From assembly GCA_964514485.1 (NCBI GenBank), contig CAZEWG010000009.1, positions 23,519 to 87,518 of the forward strand: a stretch of 64,000 bases of DNA, given 5' to 3'. A program made the position numbers and the translations under genes. Below the pieces are notes generated by a model, which made no database searches, had not been told where the DNA came from, and worked only from the letters and a program-made list of their open reading frames with translations. Positions 35,013-44,205 of this stretch are shown one piece after another (position 1 is the stretch's first letter; the number at the start of each line of letters is the position of its first letter). This DNA is from JAEZAA01 sp964514485 (GTDB taxonomy: Bacteria; Pseudomonadota; Gammaproteobacteria; Pseudomonadales; Oleiphilaceae).

Positions 35013-36377
35013 ATGACTGACCGCCGTGCCCGGCCAGATTTACCACGGGCCCAACTTTTGACCCAACGGGCGCTCGCCACCGTTGAACGCTTCATGCACA
35101 TTCAGGCCTCCAGCGGCATCGTTCTGCTGATAGCAGCCGCCATCGCCTTGATTTGGGCAAACTCTGCCTTTGCACCATCCTATGAAGCACTCTGGGAGAT
35201 GCCGCTCTCCATCGGGCTAGGCAGCCTGAGTTTTTCCCAATCCCTGCATTTCTGGATCAACGATGTGCTGATGACGATCTTCTTTCTGGTCGTCGGCATG
35301 GAAGTGAAACGCGAGATCCACGAAGGTTCACTGAGTGACCTACACCAGGCCATGCTGCCAATCGCCGCGGCCGTTGGTGGCGTACTGGCTCCGGCCATTC
35401 TCTACATAGCACTCAACCTCGACGGCCCGGGACTCAATGGCTGGGCCATTCCCTCGGCCACCGATATTGCCTTTGCCGTTGGGCTACTCGCGCTGCTTGG
35501 CCCCGCCATCCCCAGCACGGTACGGATTTTTCTGCTGGCGCTGGCAATCATTGATGACGTGGTGGCCATTCTGATCATTGCCCTGTTTTATACCGAAGGG
35601 CTGGACTTCAACGGGTTCCTGGTCGCCGGCGTAGGCATCCTCATGGTACTAGCCCTACAACAGATGGGAATTGGCAGCGCCATTGCCTATATTATTCCCG
35701 GCGCAGTCCTTTGGTTTGGCCTGCTCATGACGGGCGCTCACCCGACCCTGGCCGGAGTGGTATTAGGCATGATGACACCGGTGATTCCGGTACGCATGCG
35801 TGAGCGGCCGCTGGACATGCTGATACGTATTGTCGGTGAACTGTCCGGCCGCAAATCCACTGCTAGCACTGATCTTGAGCAGATGAGCGAGCATTTAAAA
35901 AAGCTGCGCCTGGCCCAGCGAGAACTGCTGCCGCCAGTGGTGCGGATTCAGGCGACCCTGCATCCCTGGGTGGCATTCGGCATCATGCCAATCTTCGCCC
36001 TGGCGAATGCCGGTATCACCCTGGACGGAATCAACCTGACAGTAGGTGGCGCCCAGTGGGTGACTCTCGGCGTGGTGATAGGATTAGTCATTGGGAAACC
36101 ATTGGGCATTGTTGGCATGACCTGGCTCATGGTTCGCCTTGGTTTGTGTGCGCTGCCGGCCGGCATTAGCTGGGCTGGCATCTTGCTCGTGGGCCTCTTC
36201 GCCGGAGTCGGCTTCACCATGTCGATCTTCATCGGCATGCTGGCCTTCAGTGATCCCAATCTACTGGGCGCCGCCAAACTGGGTGTACTGCTGGGTTCAG
36301 TAATAGCCGCCGTTTCAGGACTGCTCTGTGGCGCCATTCTGATCCGCAAAAAAGCCCGGGCGAAGCACTCCCCCTAG
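35013..36377 (+). CDS. nhaA: Na+/H+ antiporter NhaA
   Basis: Inner-membrane antiporter exporting Na+ or Li+ in exchange for protons, important in marine or alkaline settings. The 454 residues from the ATG at 35013 have AGGAGA eight bases upstream; an earlier ATG at 34995 would lie inside the leader hairpin. Signature segments are FFLVVGMEVKREI, IPSATDIAFAVGLLALLG (first key Asp of helix IV) and ALAIIDDVVAILIIA (paired Asp of helix V). The C-terminal GISWAGILLVGLFAGVGFTMSIFI is also present. Twelve membrane helices are expected. A cytoplasmic insertion near residues 285-315 is slightly longer than in E. coli. Transcribed alone. Confidence 0.97.
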   Translation: MTDRRARPDLPRAQLLTQRALATVERFMHIQASSGIVLLIAAAIALIWANSAFAPSYEALWEMPLSIGLGSLSFSQSLHFWINDVLMTIFFLVVGMEVKREIHEGSLSDLHQAMLPIAAAVGGVLAPAILYIALNLDGPGLNGWAIPSATDIAFAVGLLALLGPAIPSTVRIFLLALAIIDDVVAILIIALFYTEGLDFNGFLVAGVGILMVLALQQMGIGSAIAYIIPGAVLWFGLLMTGAHPTLAGVVLGMMTPVIPVRMRERPLDMLIRIVGELSGRKSTASTDLEQMSEHLKKLRLAQRELLPPVVRIQATLHPWVAFGIMPIFALANAGITLDGINLTVGGAQWVTLGVVIGLVIGKPLGIVGMTWLMVRLGLCALPAGISWAGILLVGLFAGVGFTMSIFIGMLAFSDPNLLGAAKLGVLLGSVIAAVSGLLCGAILIRKKARAKHSP

Positions 36378-36682
36378 CACTGGGACACGGCTCAAGACCC
36401 AATGTAGAAAGCGATGTCTTTACTGGCAAGCCAGAGCTAATCTCAGAGCCCTGAAGCGATCCAATGCCCCAAAGCGAGAAGCTACGGGGCAACGATTGTG
36501 AAACCTGCCAATGAAGGGCTCATTTCTCTGCCGCGGAGATTAACAACAACGGAAAACGCACTAAATCAAATGCTGATTAAGGGAGAACATTTGGAAAATG
36601 TTGCGGAAAGATATTCTGAGGGTTGAGCGACCTGACAGCCTTGGGCTTGAGTCACTTGCAGCTAATCATCTCAGGGAAGAGA
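36378..36682. other. Intergenic region after nhaA
   Basis: No gene is seen. Two small inverted repeats are present: TGCCCC/GGGGCA (36465-36491) and AACATTT/AAATGTT (36586-36602). Neither has the U-run of a terminator. Confidence 0.4.
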
Positions 36683-36758
36683 TGGCGTCCCCTAGGGGAG
36701 TCGAACCCCTGTCGCCGCCGTGAAAGGGCGGTGTCCTAGGCCTCTAGACGAAGGGGAC
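36683..36758 (-). tRNA. tRNA-Glu (anticodon TTC)
   Basis: A 76-nt cloverleaf with encoded CCA. The acceptor is GTCCCCT/AGGGGAC, the anticodon loop CCTTTCACG gives TTC, and the T arm contains GGGGTTCGACTCCCC. The 5' end is at 36758. Confidence 0.97.
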
Positions 36759-36795
36759 GCTGCTGCTTTTTGCGTTACCTCGTGAGGTGGCGCGT

Positions 36796-36824
36796 ATAAT
36801 ATGGATTTCATGGGGTTGTGTCAA
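36796..36824 (-). promoter_or_regulatory. Promoter of tRNA-Glu
   Basis: Consensus TTGACA (36819-36824), 17 bases, TATTAT (36796-36801) with a G+C-rich CGCGCC discriminator on the minus strand, 37 bp before the tRNA. Confidence 0.8.
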
Positions 36825-37256
36825 CACGCCCTTTCATTTTTTATGAGAAAAACCGGCCTGTATCGGTCGCCCTAGGTCTGTTTGGTCACCATTATGGTAA
36901 TTTGCCGCCTACATCTATGGCCTTTCTGAACCGCACTGATTAATCTAACTAGCCATCAAGACGACCGGCTAATCTATAAACCTGTGCGCTCAAAAGAAGC
37001 CACGGGTAAAAATAAGAGCCTATTTCAGTGGGGGCACGAACGCATGCCCTATCAAGGAAGAACGGAGGACGGACATCGAAAGCAAGATGGCCCCGGATCC
37101 GGGTGCGATAGATAGCACCTGAACCCCTTCCGTTGCTGGGCTGACCTCTTCCCTCCCTAATGAAATGGGCTCTCTGTGTACGTCGTGATCTTACCGCGCT
37201 GCCCCGACGCACGTGGAGCCCGTCACGACACTTCCCTAACCAGCTTGGATCAAGTG
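36825..37256. other. Intergenic region upstream of ackA
   Basis: No gene is supported in 430 bp. Frames on both strands lack a start signal and homology-like motifs. It must hold the ackA promoter, but I see no convincing pair of hexamers. Confidence 0.4.
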
Positions 37257-38489
37257 ATGTCTGACCAATCAATTCTTGTCATTAATAGTGGCAGCTCTTC
37301 CATCAAATTCGCAGTCATCAGTCTCAACACCCATGAAACCATTATTTCGGGAATCGCCGAACGGATCGGCGCCGAAGATGCTCGAATTGTGATCGACCCT
37401 CCCAAACGGGGTTCGACCAAACCGGAAAAAGTCATCGTCAATGCACCGGGCTGTACCTATGAGCAAGCCATGGACAAAGTCCTGGCCGAACTGAGCATCA
37501 TGGACCTTCATCCCAAACGTTTGCTGGGCGTTGGTCATCGCGTGGTCCATGGAGGAGAATCCTTCCGCGGCTCCGTGATCATTGACGATCTGGTGGAAGA
37601 CAAAATTGAGGCCTGCTCGAAGCTCGCTCCTCTACACAACCCCGCCAACCTGCAGGGCATCCGCTTTATGCGCCAGCTCTACCCTCACCTGCAGCAAGTT
37701 GCGGTGTTTGATACGGCGTTCCACCAGACCTTGCCCCCGAAAGCCTATCTCTATGCCCTGCCCTATAATCTCTATCAGGATCAAGCTATCCGACGCTACG
37801 GATTCCATGGCACGAGCCATCGCTTTGTTACCGAGCAAGCAGCCAAGCTCCTGAACAAGCCCAAAGAAGAGTGCTTTTTCATCAGTGCCCACCTGGGCAA
37901 TGGCTGCAGTGCCGCCGCGATTGCCCAGGGCAAAAGCGTGGACACCACGATGGGGCTGACCCCCTTGGAAGGTTTGGTGATGGGGACCCGCAGTGGCGAT
38001 GTGGACCCGGGGTTACTGATCCACCTGGGCATGAGCTGCGGCTATTCGATTGATGAGCTAAACCGTCTGCTCAATAAAGAGAGTGGCCTGTTGGGACTTT
38101 CCGGCCTGAGCAACGACATGCGAACCTTGCAGGAAGCAGCCGCCAATGGCCATGAGCTGGCCCAACTGGCCATCGAAATCTTCTGTTATCGCTTGGCCAA
38201 GGCGATTGGTGGCCTAGCCGTCACACTGCCGCGGATTGACGCATTGATTTTCACTGGCGGTATCGGCGAAAACTCGGCAATGGTTCGGGCCAAGGTGTTA
38301 CGACAACTGGCAATTCTCGGATTCACGCTGGATGAACATGCCAACAACGAAAATGGACGCCAGAGCGAAGGACGGATCAATGCCGCTACCGGCCCGACAG
38401 CCCTGGTGGTGCCCACCAATGAAGAGCTGATGATCGCATTAGATACAGCAAGTCTCATTTTAAAAGCAAGGGACACTGAACGTGGCTAA
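37257..38489 (+). CDS. ackA: Acetate kinase
   Basis: Converts acetyl phosphate and ADP to acetate and ATP, and the reverse. The 410 residues from the ATG at 37257 begin SILVINSGSSSIKFAVI, the family start; the frame continues 27 codons upstream without such similarity. Conserved segments include the GHRVVHGG region, RRYGFHGTSHRFV with catalytic His and Arg, the AHLGNGCSAAAI phosphate loop and FTGGIGENSAMVR. The ASKHA fold is complete. The last eight bases overlap pta, so the two enzymes of the acetate pathway are co-translated. Confidence 0.97.
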   Translation: MSDQSILVINSGSSSIKFAVISLNTHETIISGIAERIGAEDARIVIDPPKRGSTKPEKVIVNAPGCTYEQAMDKVLAELSIMDLHPKRLLGVGHRVVHGGESFRGSVIIDDLVEDKIEACSKLAPLHNPANLQGIRFMRQLYPHLQQVAVFDTAFHQTLPPKAYLYALPYNLYQDQAIRRYGFHGTSHRFVTEQAAKLLNKPKEECFFISAHLGNGCSAAAIAQGKSVDTTMGLTPLEGLVMGTRSGDVDPGLLIHLGMSCGYSIDELNRLLNKESGLLGLSGLSNDMRTLQEAAANGHELAQLAIEIFCYRLAKAIGGLAVTLPRIDALIFTGGIGENSAMVRAKVLRQLAILGFTLDEHANNENGRQSEGRINAATGPTALVVPTNEELMIALDTASLILKARDTERG

Positions 38490-40632
38490 ACAAACTACCG
38501 CTGCCAAAGCACTCTTTGTTGCCCCAACCGCCTTGAACTCCGGGTTGACCTCGATCTGTCTCGGCCTGGTACGTGCGCTGGATAGTGTCGGCCTGCGGGT
38601 CGGATTCTGCAAACCGGTCTCCCAGCCCCGTGAGGCAGGAGACACCGTGGACCGTTCCATTCACTTTGCACGGGCCAAAACGGACTTGAACCCGCCTCAA
38701 CCGATCGCCCTGAAATATGCGCAACGGTTGATGAGCCAACAACAAGGTGAATTGCTGCTGGAGCAGGTGGTTGGGCTTTATCATTCCTGCGCCGCCAATG
38801 CCGATGTGGTCATCGTTGAGGGCCTGGTTCCAGACCGTAGCGAAGCCTATACGGCACGAATCAATGCGGAAATCGCCCGGGCGCTGAATGCGGAGGTGAT
38901 CCTGGTGGCCAACCCCGAAGGCCGCTCGCCCCAGGAACTGGATGACCATATTGAAATGGCCTCCCGCCTGTACGCCAGTCCCGACGCGCCGGACGTGATC
39001 GGGGTGATCCTGAACAAGGTGGGTGCCCCTGCCAAAGAGAACGACTACCCTTACCGCATTGAAAGCGATGTCTCGGCAGAACCCAGCTTTGATTACGCCC
39101 AGGCCTGTCAGATCTTTCATCCGAGCAAACTGCGACTGCTGGGCTGCATTCCCTGGCAGCGCGATTTGATCGCTCCCCGCACCAGTGATATGGCCCGGGT
39201 GCTGAAAGCCCGGGTTTTGCATGAAGGCAAACTCCACTACCGGCGGGTGGCCCATGTCTCGCTCCTGTCCCGGACGATCCGCAACACGGTGGACTTGCTC
39301 CGCCCCGGTGCCTTGATTGTGACTCCGGGCGACCGTGACGATTTGATTGTGGCGACCTGTATGGCTGCCCTGAGCGGCATCCCTTTGGCCGGACTGGTCT
39401 TAACCGGCAATCTGGAGCCGGACCCACGCATTGCCAAGCTCTGTAAGCCCGCCCTCGATACCGGCTTGCCGGTTCTGCTGACGGAGCATGACACCTATGG
39501 CACGGCAAGCCTGCTGGTCAGCATGAACACCGAAGTACCCATTGATGACACCCAGCGGATTGAACAAGTCATGGAGTCGGTCTCCCAGGCGCTGGATGTT
39601 GACTGGTTACGGGATCACTGCGCCGCCTCCCGTGAACTGCGGCTGTCACCGGCGGCATTCCGCTATCAACTGACAGAGCGGGCCAGAGCCGCCAACAAAC
39701 GGATCATCCTCCCCGAGGGCAATGAGCCACGCACCATCCGTGCCGCCGCAATTTGCGCGGAGCGGGGGATTGCCCGCTGCGTGCTGCTCGGCAAGGCCGA
39801 CGAAATCCATGCGGTGGCGGAAACCCAAGGTGTAACCCTGCCATCCGGCATTGAAATTATTGATCCGGATTCGGTGCGCTCCCGTTATATCGAGCCCATG
39901 ATGGAGCTGCGTAAACACAAAGGACTGACCGCGGATATGGCGGAGGCGCAACTGGAAGACAACGTCGTCCTGGCCACCATGATGCTCGCTCAAGGCGAGG
40001 TGGACGGGCTGGTCTCCGGCGCGGTACATACCACGGCCAACACCATCCGTCCGGCGCTGCAGTTGATCAAATCGCCGCCCGGCGTGCAGGTGGTTTCCTC
40101 GGTATTTTTCATGTGTCTGCCAGAGCAAGTGCTGGTGTATGGTGACTGTGCCATTAACCCCGACCCCAATGCGGAAGAACTGGCCGACATTGCCATCCAA
40201 AGTGCGGACTCCGCCGCCACCTTCGGCATTCCACCACGAGTGGCGATGATCAGTTACAGCACTGGCAGTTCCGGAGCTGGCGTGGACGTGGACAAGGTTC
40301 GGGAAGCAACCCGCATTGCGCGGGAAAAACGCCCGGACCTGCTGATCGATGGTCCGTTACAGTATGACGCCGCGGCCATCAATAGCGTCGCCCGCGCCAA
40401 AGCCCCCAATAGTCCGGTAGCCGGGCGGGCGACGGTGTTCGTGTTCCCGGATCTCAACACCGGCAACACCACCTACAAGGCGGTCCAACGGAGTGCGAAT
40501 GTGATCAGTATTGGTCCGATGCTGCAAGGCCTGAGAAAGCCGGTCAACGACCTGTCACGGGGCGCACTGGTGGATGACATCGTGTTCACCGTGGCCCTGA
40601 CGGCGGTACAGGCGACCCAGGCAGAGAGCTAA
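38482..40632 (+). CDS. pta: Phosphate acetyltransferase (long, multidomain form)
   Basis: Interconverts acetyl-CoA and acetyl phosphate. The 716-residue form has an N-terminal P-loop-like domain (about residues 8-220: ALFVAPTALNSGLTSICLGL), a DRTGG regulatory domain (about 225-340) and the C-terminal catalytic domain (about 390-710). The catalytic domain contains ANKRIILPEGNEPRTIRAA, GAVHTTANTIRPALQLI and ISYSTGSSGAG. It starts with GTG, inside the end of ackA, with AAGGGAC upstream. The order ackA-pta with overlap matches E. coli and Pseudomonas. A bidirectional terminator follows. Confidence 0.97.
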   Translation: MAKQTTAAKALFVAPTALNSGLTSICLGLVRALDSVGLRVGFCKPVSQPREAGDTVDRSIHFARAKTDLNPPQPIALKYAQRLMSQQQGELLLEQVVGLYHSCAANADVVIVEGLVPDRSEAYTARINAEIARALNAEVILVANPEGRSPQELDDHIEMASRLYASPDAPDVIGVILNKVGAPAKENDYPYRIESDVSAEPSFDYAQACQIFHPSKLRLLGCIPWQRDLIAPRTSDMARVLKARVLHEGKLHYRRVAHVSLLSRTIRNTVDLLRPGALIVTPGDRDDLIVATCMAALSGIPLAGLVLTGNLEPDPRIAKLCKPALDTGLPVLLTEHDTYGTASLLVSMNTEVPIDDTQRIEQVMESVSQALDVDWLRDHCAASRELRLSPAAFRYQLTERARAANKRIILPEGNEPRTIRAAAICAERGIARCVLLGKADEIHAVAETQGVTLPSGIEIIDPDSVRSRYIEPMMELRKHKGLTADMAEAQLEDNVVLATMMLAQGEVDGLVSGAVHTTANTIRPALQLIKSPPGVQVVSSVFFMCLPEQVLVYGDCAINPDPNAEELADIAIQSADSAATFGIPPRVAMISYSTGSSGAGVDVDKVREATRIAREKRPDLLIDGPLQYDAAAINSVARAKAPNSPVAGRATVFVFPDLNTGNTTYKAVQRSANVISIGPMLQGLRKPVNDLSRGALVDDIVFTVALTAVQATQAES

Positions 40633-40695
40633 GCCTCCCCGTGCAAGGCTGTCCGGGCCTCTCCGTAGGCCGGGCAGCCGATAATCTCCCCCAAC

Positions 40696-40727
40696 AAAAA
40701 AGCGGCACTCCAAGTGCCGCTTTTTTT
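40696..40727. terminator. Bidirectional terminator between pta and der
   Basis: An 8-bp stem GCGGCACT/AGTGCCGC (40702-40709 with 40713-40720, loop CCA) is flanked by a six-A run and a seven-T run. It serves both convergent operons. Confidence 0.95.
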
Positions 40728-40744
40728 GGTTTCCCCGTCAAAGG

Positions 40745-42142
40745 CTATTTCTTCTTCGCCTTTTGGGTATGTTGTTTCATTCGCTCTTTTTTGTACTGTT
40801 GGCGGGGAGTCAGTTTGTTAACCTTATGGGCGTAGGGGTTTTCCCCGGAGCGGAACTCAAAGCGGATCGGGGTTCCCATGACCTTGAGCACGCGACGAAA
40901 CACATTCTCCAGATAACGCTTGTAGCTGGTGGGCAACTCGCTGGTCTGATTGCCATGCACCACGATAATCGGAGGGTTGGAGCCCCCTTGGTGGGCATAA
41001 CGCAACTTGATGCGGCGCCCCCGCACCATCGGCGGCTGATGTTCCGTGACCGCGTCTTCCAGAATCCGGGTCAGCTGGTTGGTGGACCACTTGGCCATGG
41101 CCGACTCGTAACAGCGGTGAATGGGCTTATAGAGCTCCCCCACCCCGGTTCCATGTAACGCCGAAATAAAATGGATCGGCGCGTAGTCGACGAAGTTCAG
41201 GCGACGGTCAATTTCCCGCTTGATAGCGTCCTTGGCGTCCTTTTCCATGCCATCCCACTTGTTAATGGCAATAATCAGAGCGCGCCCGGCATCCATGGCA
41301 AAGCCCAGCAGATGCAGGTCTTGATCCACCAAACCCTCACGGGCGTCCACCACCAGGATCACCACATGGGCGTCATCAATGGCCTGCAAGGTCTTGATGA
41401 TCGAAAACTTCTCAACCACTTCCTGCACATTTTTACGGCGGCGAACCCCCGCCGTATCAATCAGCGTATAACGCTGCCCCTGACGCTCAAAGGGAATATA
41501 AACGCTGTCACGGGTGGTGCCTGGCTGGTCGAACACCACCACCCGGTCTTCACCAAGCAGACGGTTCACCAGGGTGGACTTGCCCACATTGGGGCGCCCG
41601 ATGATCCCGACCCGGATGCCGTCATCAGCCCGCTCCTCTTCAGAGAGCTCTACAGGAAACGGCTCCAGGACTTCTTCAATCAGCGACTGCACACCCTTGT
41701 TATGGGCTGCGGCAGTAAAGCGGATATTGGCCAGGCCCAGGCGATAAAAATCCGCGGCGGCAACGTTGGGATCCAGCCCATCGATCTTGTTAATGACCAA
41801 CCAGCTTTGCTTGTTGTTTACACGCAAATGGTGGGCGATCAACTCATCAGCAGCGGTCAGGCCACTTTGGGCATCGACCACGAACAACACAATGTCCGCT
41901 TCCTGGATGGCCGCCATGGATTGAGCAGCCATCGCCGCGTCAATGCCCTGTTCATCGCCAGAAATACCACCGGTGTCGATGACAATAAAGCGCTTTTCCG
42001 CAGCCACGCCCTCACCGTATTTACGGTCACGGGTCAAACCGGGAAGATCGGCGACCAACGCATCTCGGGAGCGGGTCAGCCGATTAAAAATGGTGGATTT
42101 GCCTACATTCGGTCGTCCGACCAGGGCAATGACAGGGATCAT
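40745..42142 (-). CDS. der: Ribosome-assembly GTPase Der (EngA)
   Basis: Double GTPase needed for 50S subunit maturation. The 465-residue protein has two G domains, each with GRPNVGKST (near residues 8 and 186). Each also has a DxxG switch (DTGGIS; DTAGVRR) and NKxD (NKIDG; NKWDG). A C-terminal KH-like domain ends in a basic tail (QQYKKERMKQHTQKAKKK). AGGT precedes the ATG. Last gene of the minus-strand series rlmN-pilF-rodZ-ispG-hisS-yfgM-bamB-der. Confidence 0.98.
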   Translation of the reverse strand: MIPVIALVGRPNVGKSTIFNRLTRSRDALVADLPGLTRDRKYGEGVAAEKRFIVIDTGGISGDEQGIDAAMAAQSMAAIQEADIVLFVVDAQSGLTAADELIAHHLRVNNKQSWLVINKIDGLDPNVAAADFYRLGLANIRFTAAAHNKGVQSLIEEVLEPFPVELSEEERADDGIRVGIIGRPNVGKSTLVNRLLGEDRVVVFDQPGTTRDSVYIPFERQGQRYTLIDTAGVRRRKNVQEVVEKFSIIKTLQAIDDAHVVILVVDAREGLVDQDLHLLGFAMDAGRALIIAINKWDGMEKDAKDAIKREIDRRLNFVDYAPIHFISALHGTGVGELYKPIHRCYESAMAKWSTNQLTRILEDAVTEHQPPMVRGRRIKLRYAHQGGSNPPIIVVHGNQTSELPTSYKRYLENVFRRVLKVMGTPIRFEFRSGENPYAHKVNKLTPRQQYKKERMKQHTQKAKKK

Positions 42143-42186
42143 GAAGTTACCTGACTGAAAAAGGGTCTCTACGACCCGTCTTACTC

Positions 42187-43335
42187 TTAATTAGGTTCCA
42201 AAACGCGCCAGGCGGATAACTTGCCGTCGTTTCCAAGTATATAAATTACGCCATTGGCGTAGAGGGGCTGGGACCTCACACCTTCCGAGTCTGGTCGAAT
42301 CCGTGCCACGAAACGTCCATCCACTTGCGACAAAAAGTGGACATAGCCTTCGAAGTCACCCACGGCCACCAAATCCATGAAGGCGGCGGGGCCGCCCAAA
42401 GAGCGATGTTTCAAACCTTCCTGACGCCAGACCACCGCCTGGCTGCTCTTGCTCAGGGCCACCACGTCATCTTCGTCCGTGACATAGTAGAGATTCGAGT
42501 AGCCACTGGTTGGAATCCGCAAGCTGGAGGCTGGCTTGGACCAGACTTCACGGCCGTTCACTCCATCCAGTGCCGCAACCTTGCTTTGATAACCAACGGT
42601 ATATAACAGGCCATCATCCAGCAAAAGACCACCGTCGATATCGACGAGTCGCTCCAGCTCTGTCCGCCCGGTGGGCACCCCAACCTTACGCTGCCATAGG
42701 ACTCCGCCGCTGCGATTTTCAACCGCAACGACATCGCCGTTCGCAAAGCCCGCATAAGTCACTTCCGGCAGCACCAAGGGCGTGGCACTACCCCGCAGAC
42801 TTAAGGCCGGCGAGGTGCTGCTGTACACCCAACGCTGCTCACCGGAGGTCGCGTCCAAACCAAACAGCTTGCCATCGATGGTCTGGACGGCCACCAGCCT
42901 GCCGTTGCTTTGAGGGGGAGCCAATGCCTCACTGGAGACACGCCCCTCCCACACAACCTGACCATCGGTCTGATCCAGCGCCATCACTCGGCCATCAAAC
43001 AACGCCAAGTACACATTGCGCTGATCGGCACCAAGCCCGCCGCTGGCGTCAATTTTCAGTTTTTTCTGCCAGACTTTCTTGCCATTGGCCAGATTAAGAG
43101 CCACCACATTGCCTTTGTGGCCCAGCGCAAAAAGACGATCGCCAACAATGACCGGACTAAAGGTCAGCAGCTTTCCATCATAGCCCCCGACACTGGTACT
43201 CCAGACTCTTTTCAGTTCAATCTCAGGCTTAATGGAATGCAGCTTGGCCGGCTCAACTTTTTCAGTTGAGCTACAACCCGCCAAACCCAGCACTGCGATA
43301 CACAGCACCATTGCCGCACGACGCATGGTCAGCAT
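42187..43335 (-). CDS. bamB: Outer-membrane assembly lipoprotein BamB
   Basis: Component of the BAM complex that inserts beta-barrel proteins into the outer membrane. It has 382 residues from the ATG at 43335, with AAAGGG upstream. The lipoprotein signal ends LAGC with the lipidated Cys near residue 20. The mature part is an eight-bladed beta-propeller with repeated Gly-Trp-type blades (GNVVALNLANGKKVWQKKL, GRVMALDQTDGQVVWEGRV, GKLFGLDATSGEQRWVYSS). It sits between yfgM and der, as in other Gammaproteobacteria. Confidence 0.96.
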   Translation of the reverse strand: MLTMRRAAMVLCIAVLGLAGCSSTEKVEPAKLHSIKPEIELKRVWSTSVGGYDGKLLTFSPVIVGDRLFALGHKGNVVALNLANGKKVWQKKLKIDASGGLGADQRNVYLALFDGRVMALDQTDGQVVWEGRVSSEALAPPQSNGRLVAVQTIDGKLFGLDATSGEQRWVYSSTSPALSLRGSATPLVLPEVTYAGFANGDVVAVENRSGGVLWQRKVGVPTGRTELERLVDIDGGLLLDDGLLYTVGYQSKVAALDGVNGREVWSKPASSLRIPTSGYSNLYYVTDEDDVVALSKSSQAVVWRQEGLKHRSLGGPAAFMDLVAVGDFEGYVHFLSQVDGRFVARIRPDSEGVRSQPLYANGVIYILGNDGKLSAWRVLEPN

Positions 43336-43362
43336 TGCGTTCAACCCTTTATCAGTGCCAAT

Positions 43363-44010
43363 TTATTGAGAAGCAGTAGCCAGGTCAGCCAGCTTGATCT
43401 GCAGCAGCGGCGCTCCCTGCCCTTCAACCCCGACCTGATCCAGAGCGGCTTGATAGGCTTCTCGTGCAGCGTCAGTTTGGCCAGCCACGCTCAGGATATC
43501 GCCCTTGATCTCCTGAAAGTAAACAAAAAACGCATCTTCTGCCGGCACGGAAAGCAGTGCGACCGCATCGTCATAACGCTTTTGCTCGCCCAGCACACGG
43601 GCCAGGCGTCCGGTGGCAATGCGCTCGATCTCAGCCTCTGGCTTCTGGCTCAGCACCCAGCGTAACTCCGCTTCCGCCTGCTCCAGGTTGCCCTGTTCAA
43701 CCGCCAGCTTCGCCAGTACCAGCGCGGCATATTGCGCATAGGTGGTGCCATCATGCTCCGCCTTGAGCTCCTGGGCTTGCAGCTGAACCTTGGCGACCGC
43801 GTCCGCATCACTGGAGTCTACAGCCGCCAGGGACTGTATCAGCATCTGATACCGATTGGACGCCGCCTCGGCAACTTCCTGGGTGTGGTTTTGATAGGCT
43901 TTCCAGCCGAAGATGATCGCTAACGCCAACGCCACCCCTGTCACCAGAGAGGTGCCATTCTTCTGCCACCAGTTTTTCAATGCGGCTAATTGTTCGTCTT
44001 CACCTTGCAC
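43363..44010 (-). CDS. yfgM: Periplasmic chaperone YfgM (SecYEG-associated TPR protein)
   Basis: An inner-membrane protein, 215 residues, with a cytoplasmic N-terminus (QGEDEQLAALKNWWQKNG), one membrane helix (about residues 20-38) and a periplasmic helical TPR-like domain. In E. coli YfgM joins PpiD at the Sec translocon. The start codon is GTG, supported by AGGA six bases upstream. It lies between hisS and bamB, the usual position. About 195 bp separate it from hisS and hold only weak hairpins, with no evident promoter. Confidence 0.93.
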   Translation of the reverse strand: MQGEDEQLAALKNWWQKNGTSLVTGVALALAIIFGWKAYQNHTQEVAEAASNRYQMLIQSLAAVDSSDADAVAKVQLQAQELKAEHDGTTYAQYAALVLAKLAVEQGNLEQAEAELRWVLSQKPEAEIERIATGRLARVLGEQKRYDDAVALLSVPAEDAFFVYFQEIKGDILSVAGQTDAAREAYQAALDQVGVEGQGAPLLQIKLADLATASQ

Positions 44011-44205
44011 AGTCTTCCTGCTCCCGTGTCTTTGTTCATTTTTTTTAACTTGTCAGAGCCCTGTCAAAACCCGGTTTTGCTAGACGCTCCCAGCGGCGTT
44101 CATGTGATCGCCTCTTAAGGCGTACCGGCGGTATTAGAGCCGGTCGCTCCCTTTCTTGCAACAAATTCCCTCTGACCACAACTCCCTTTTTCGGTGGAGA
44201 TGCCG

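Noticed and set aside
36949..37272. 107-codon minus-strand frame upstream of ackA
   Set aside because: No ribosome site or motif, overlaps the ackA start; judged non-coding.
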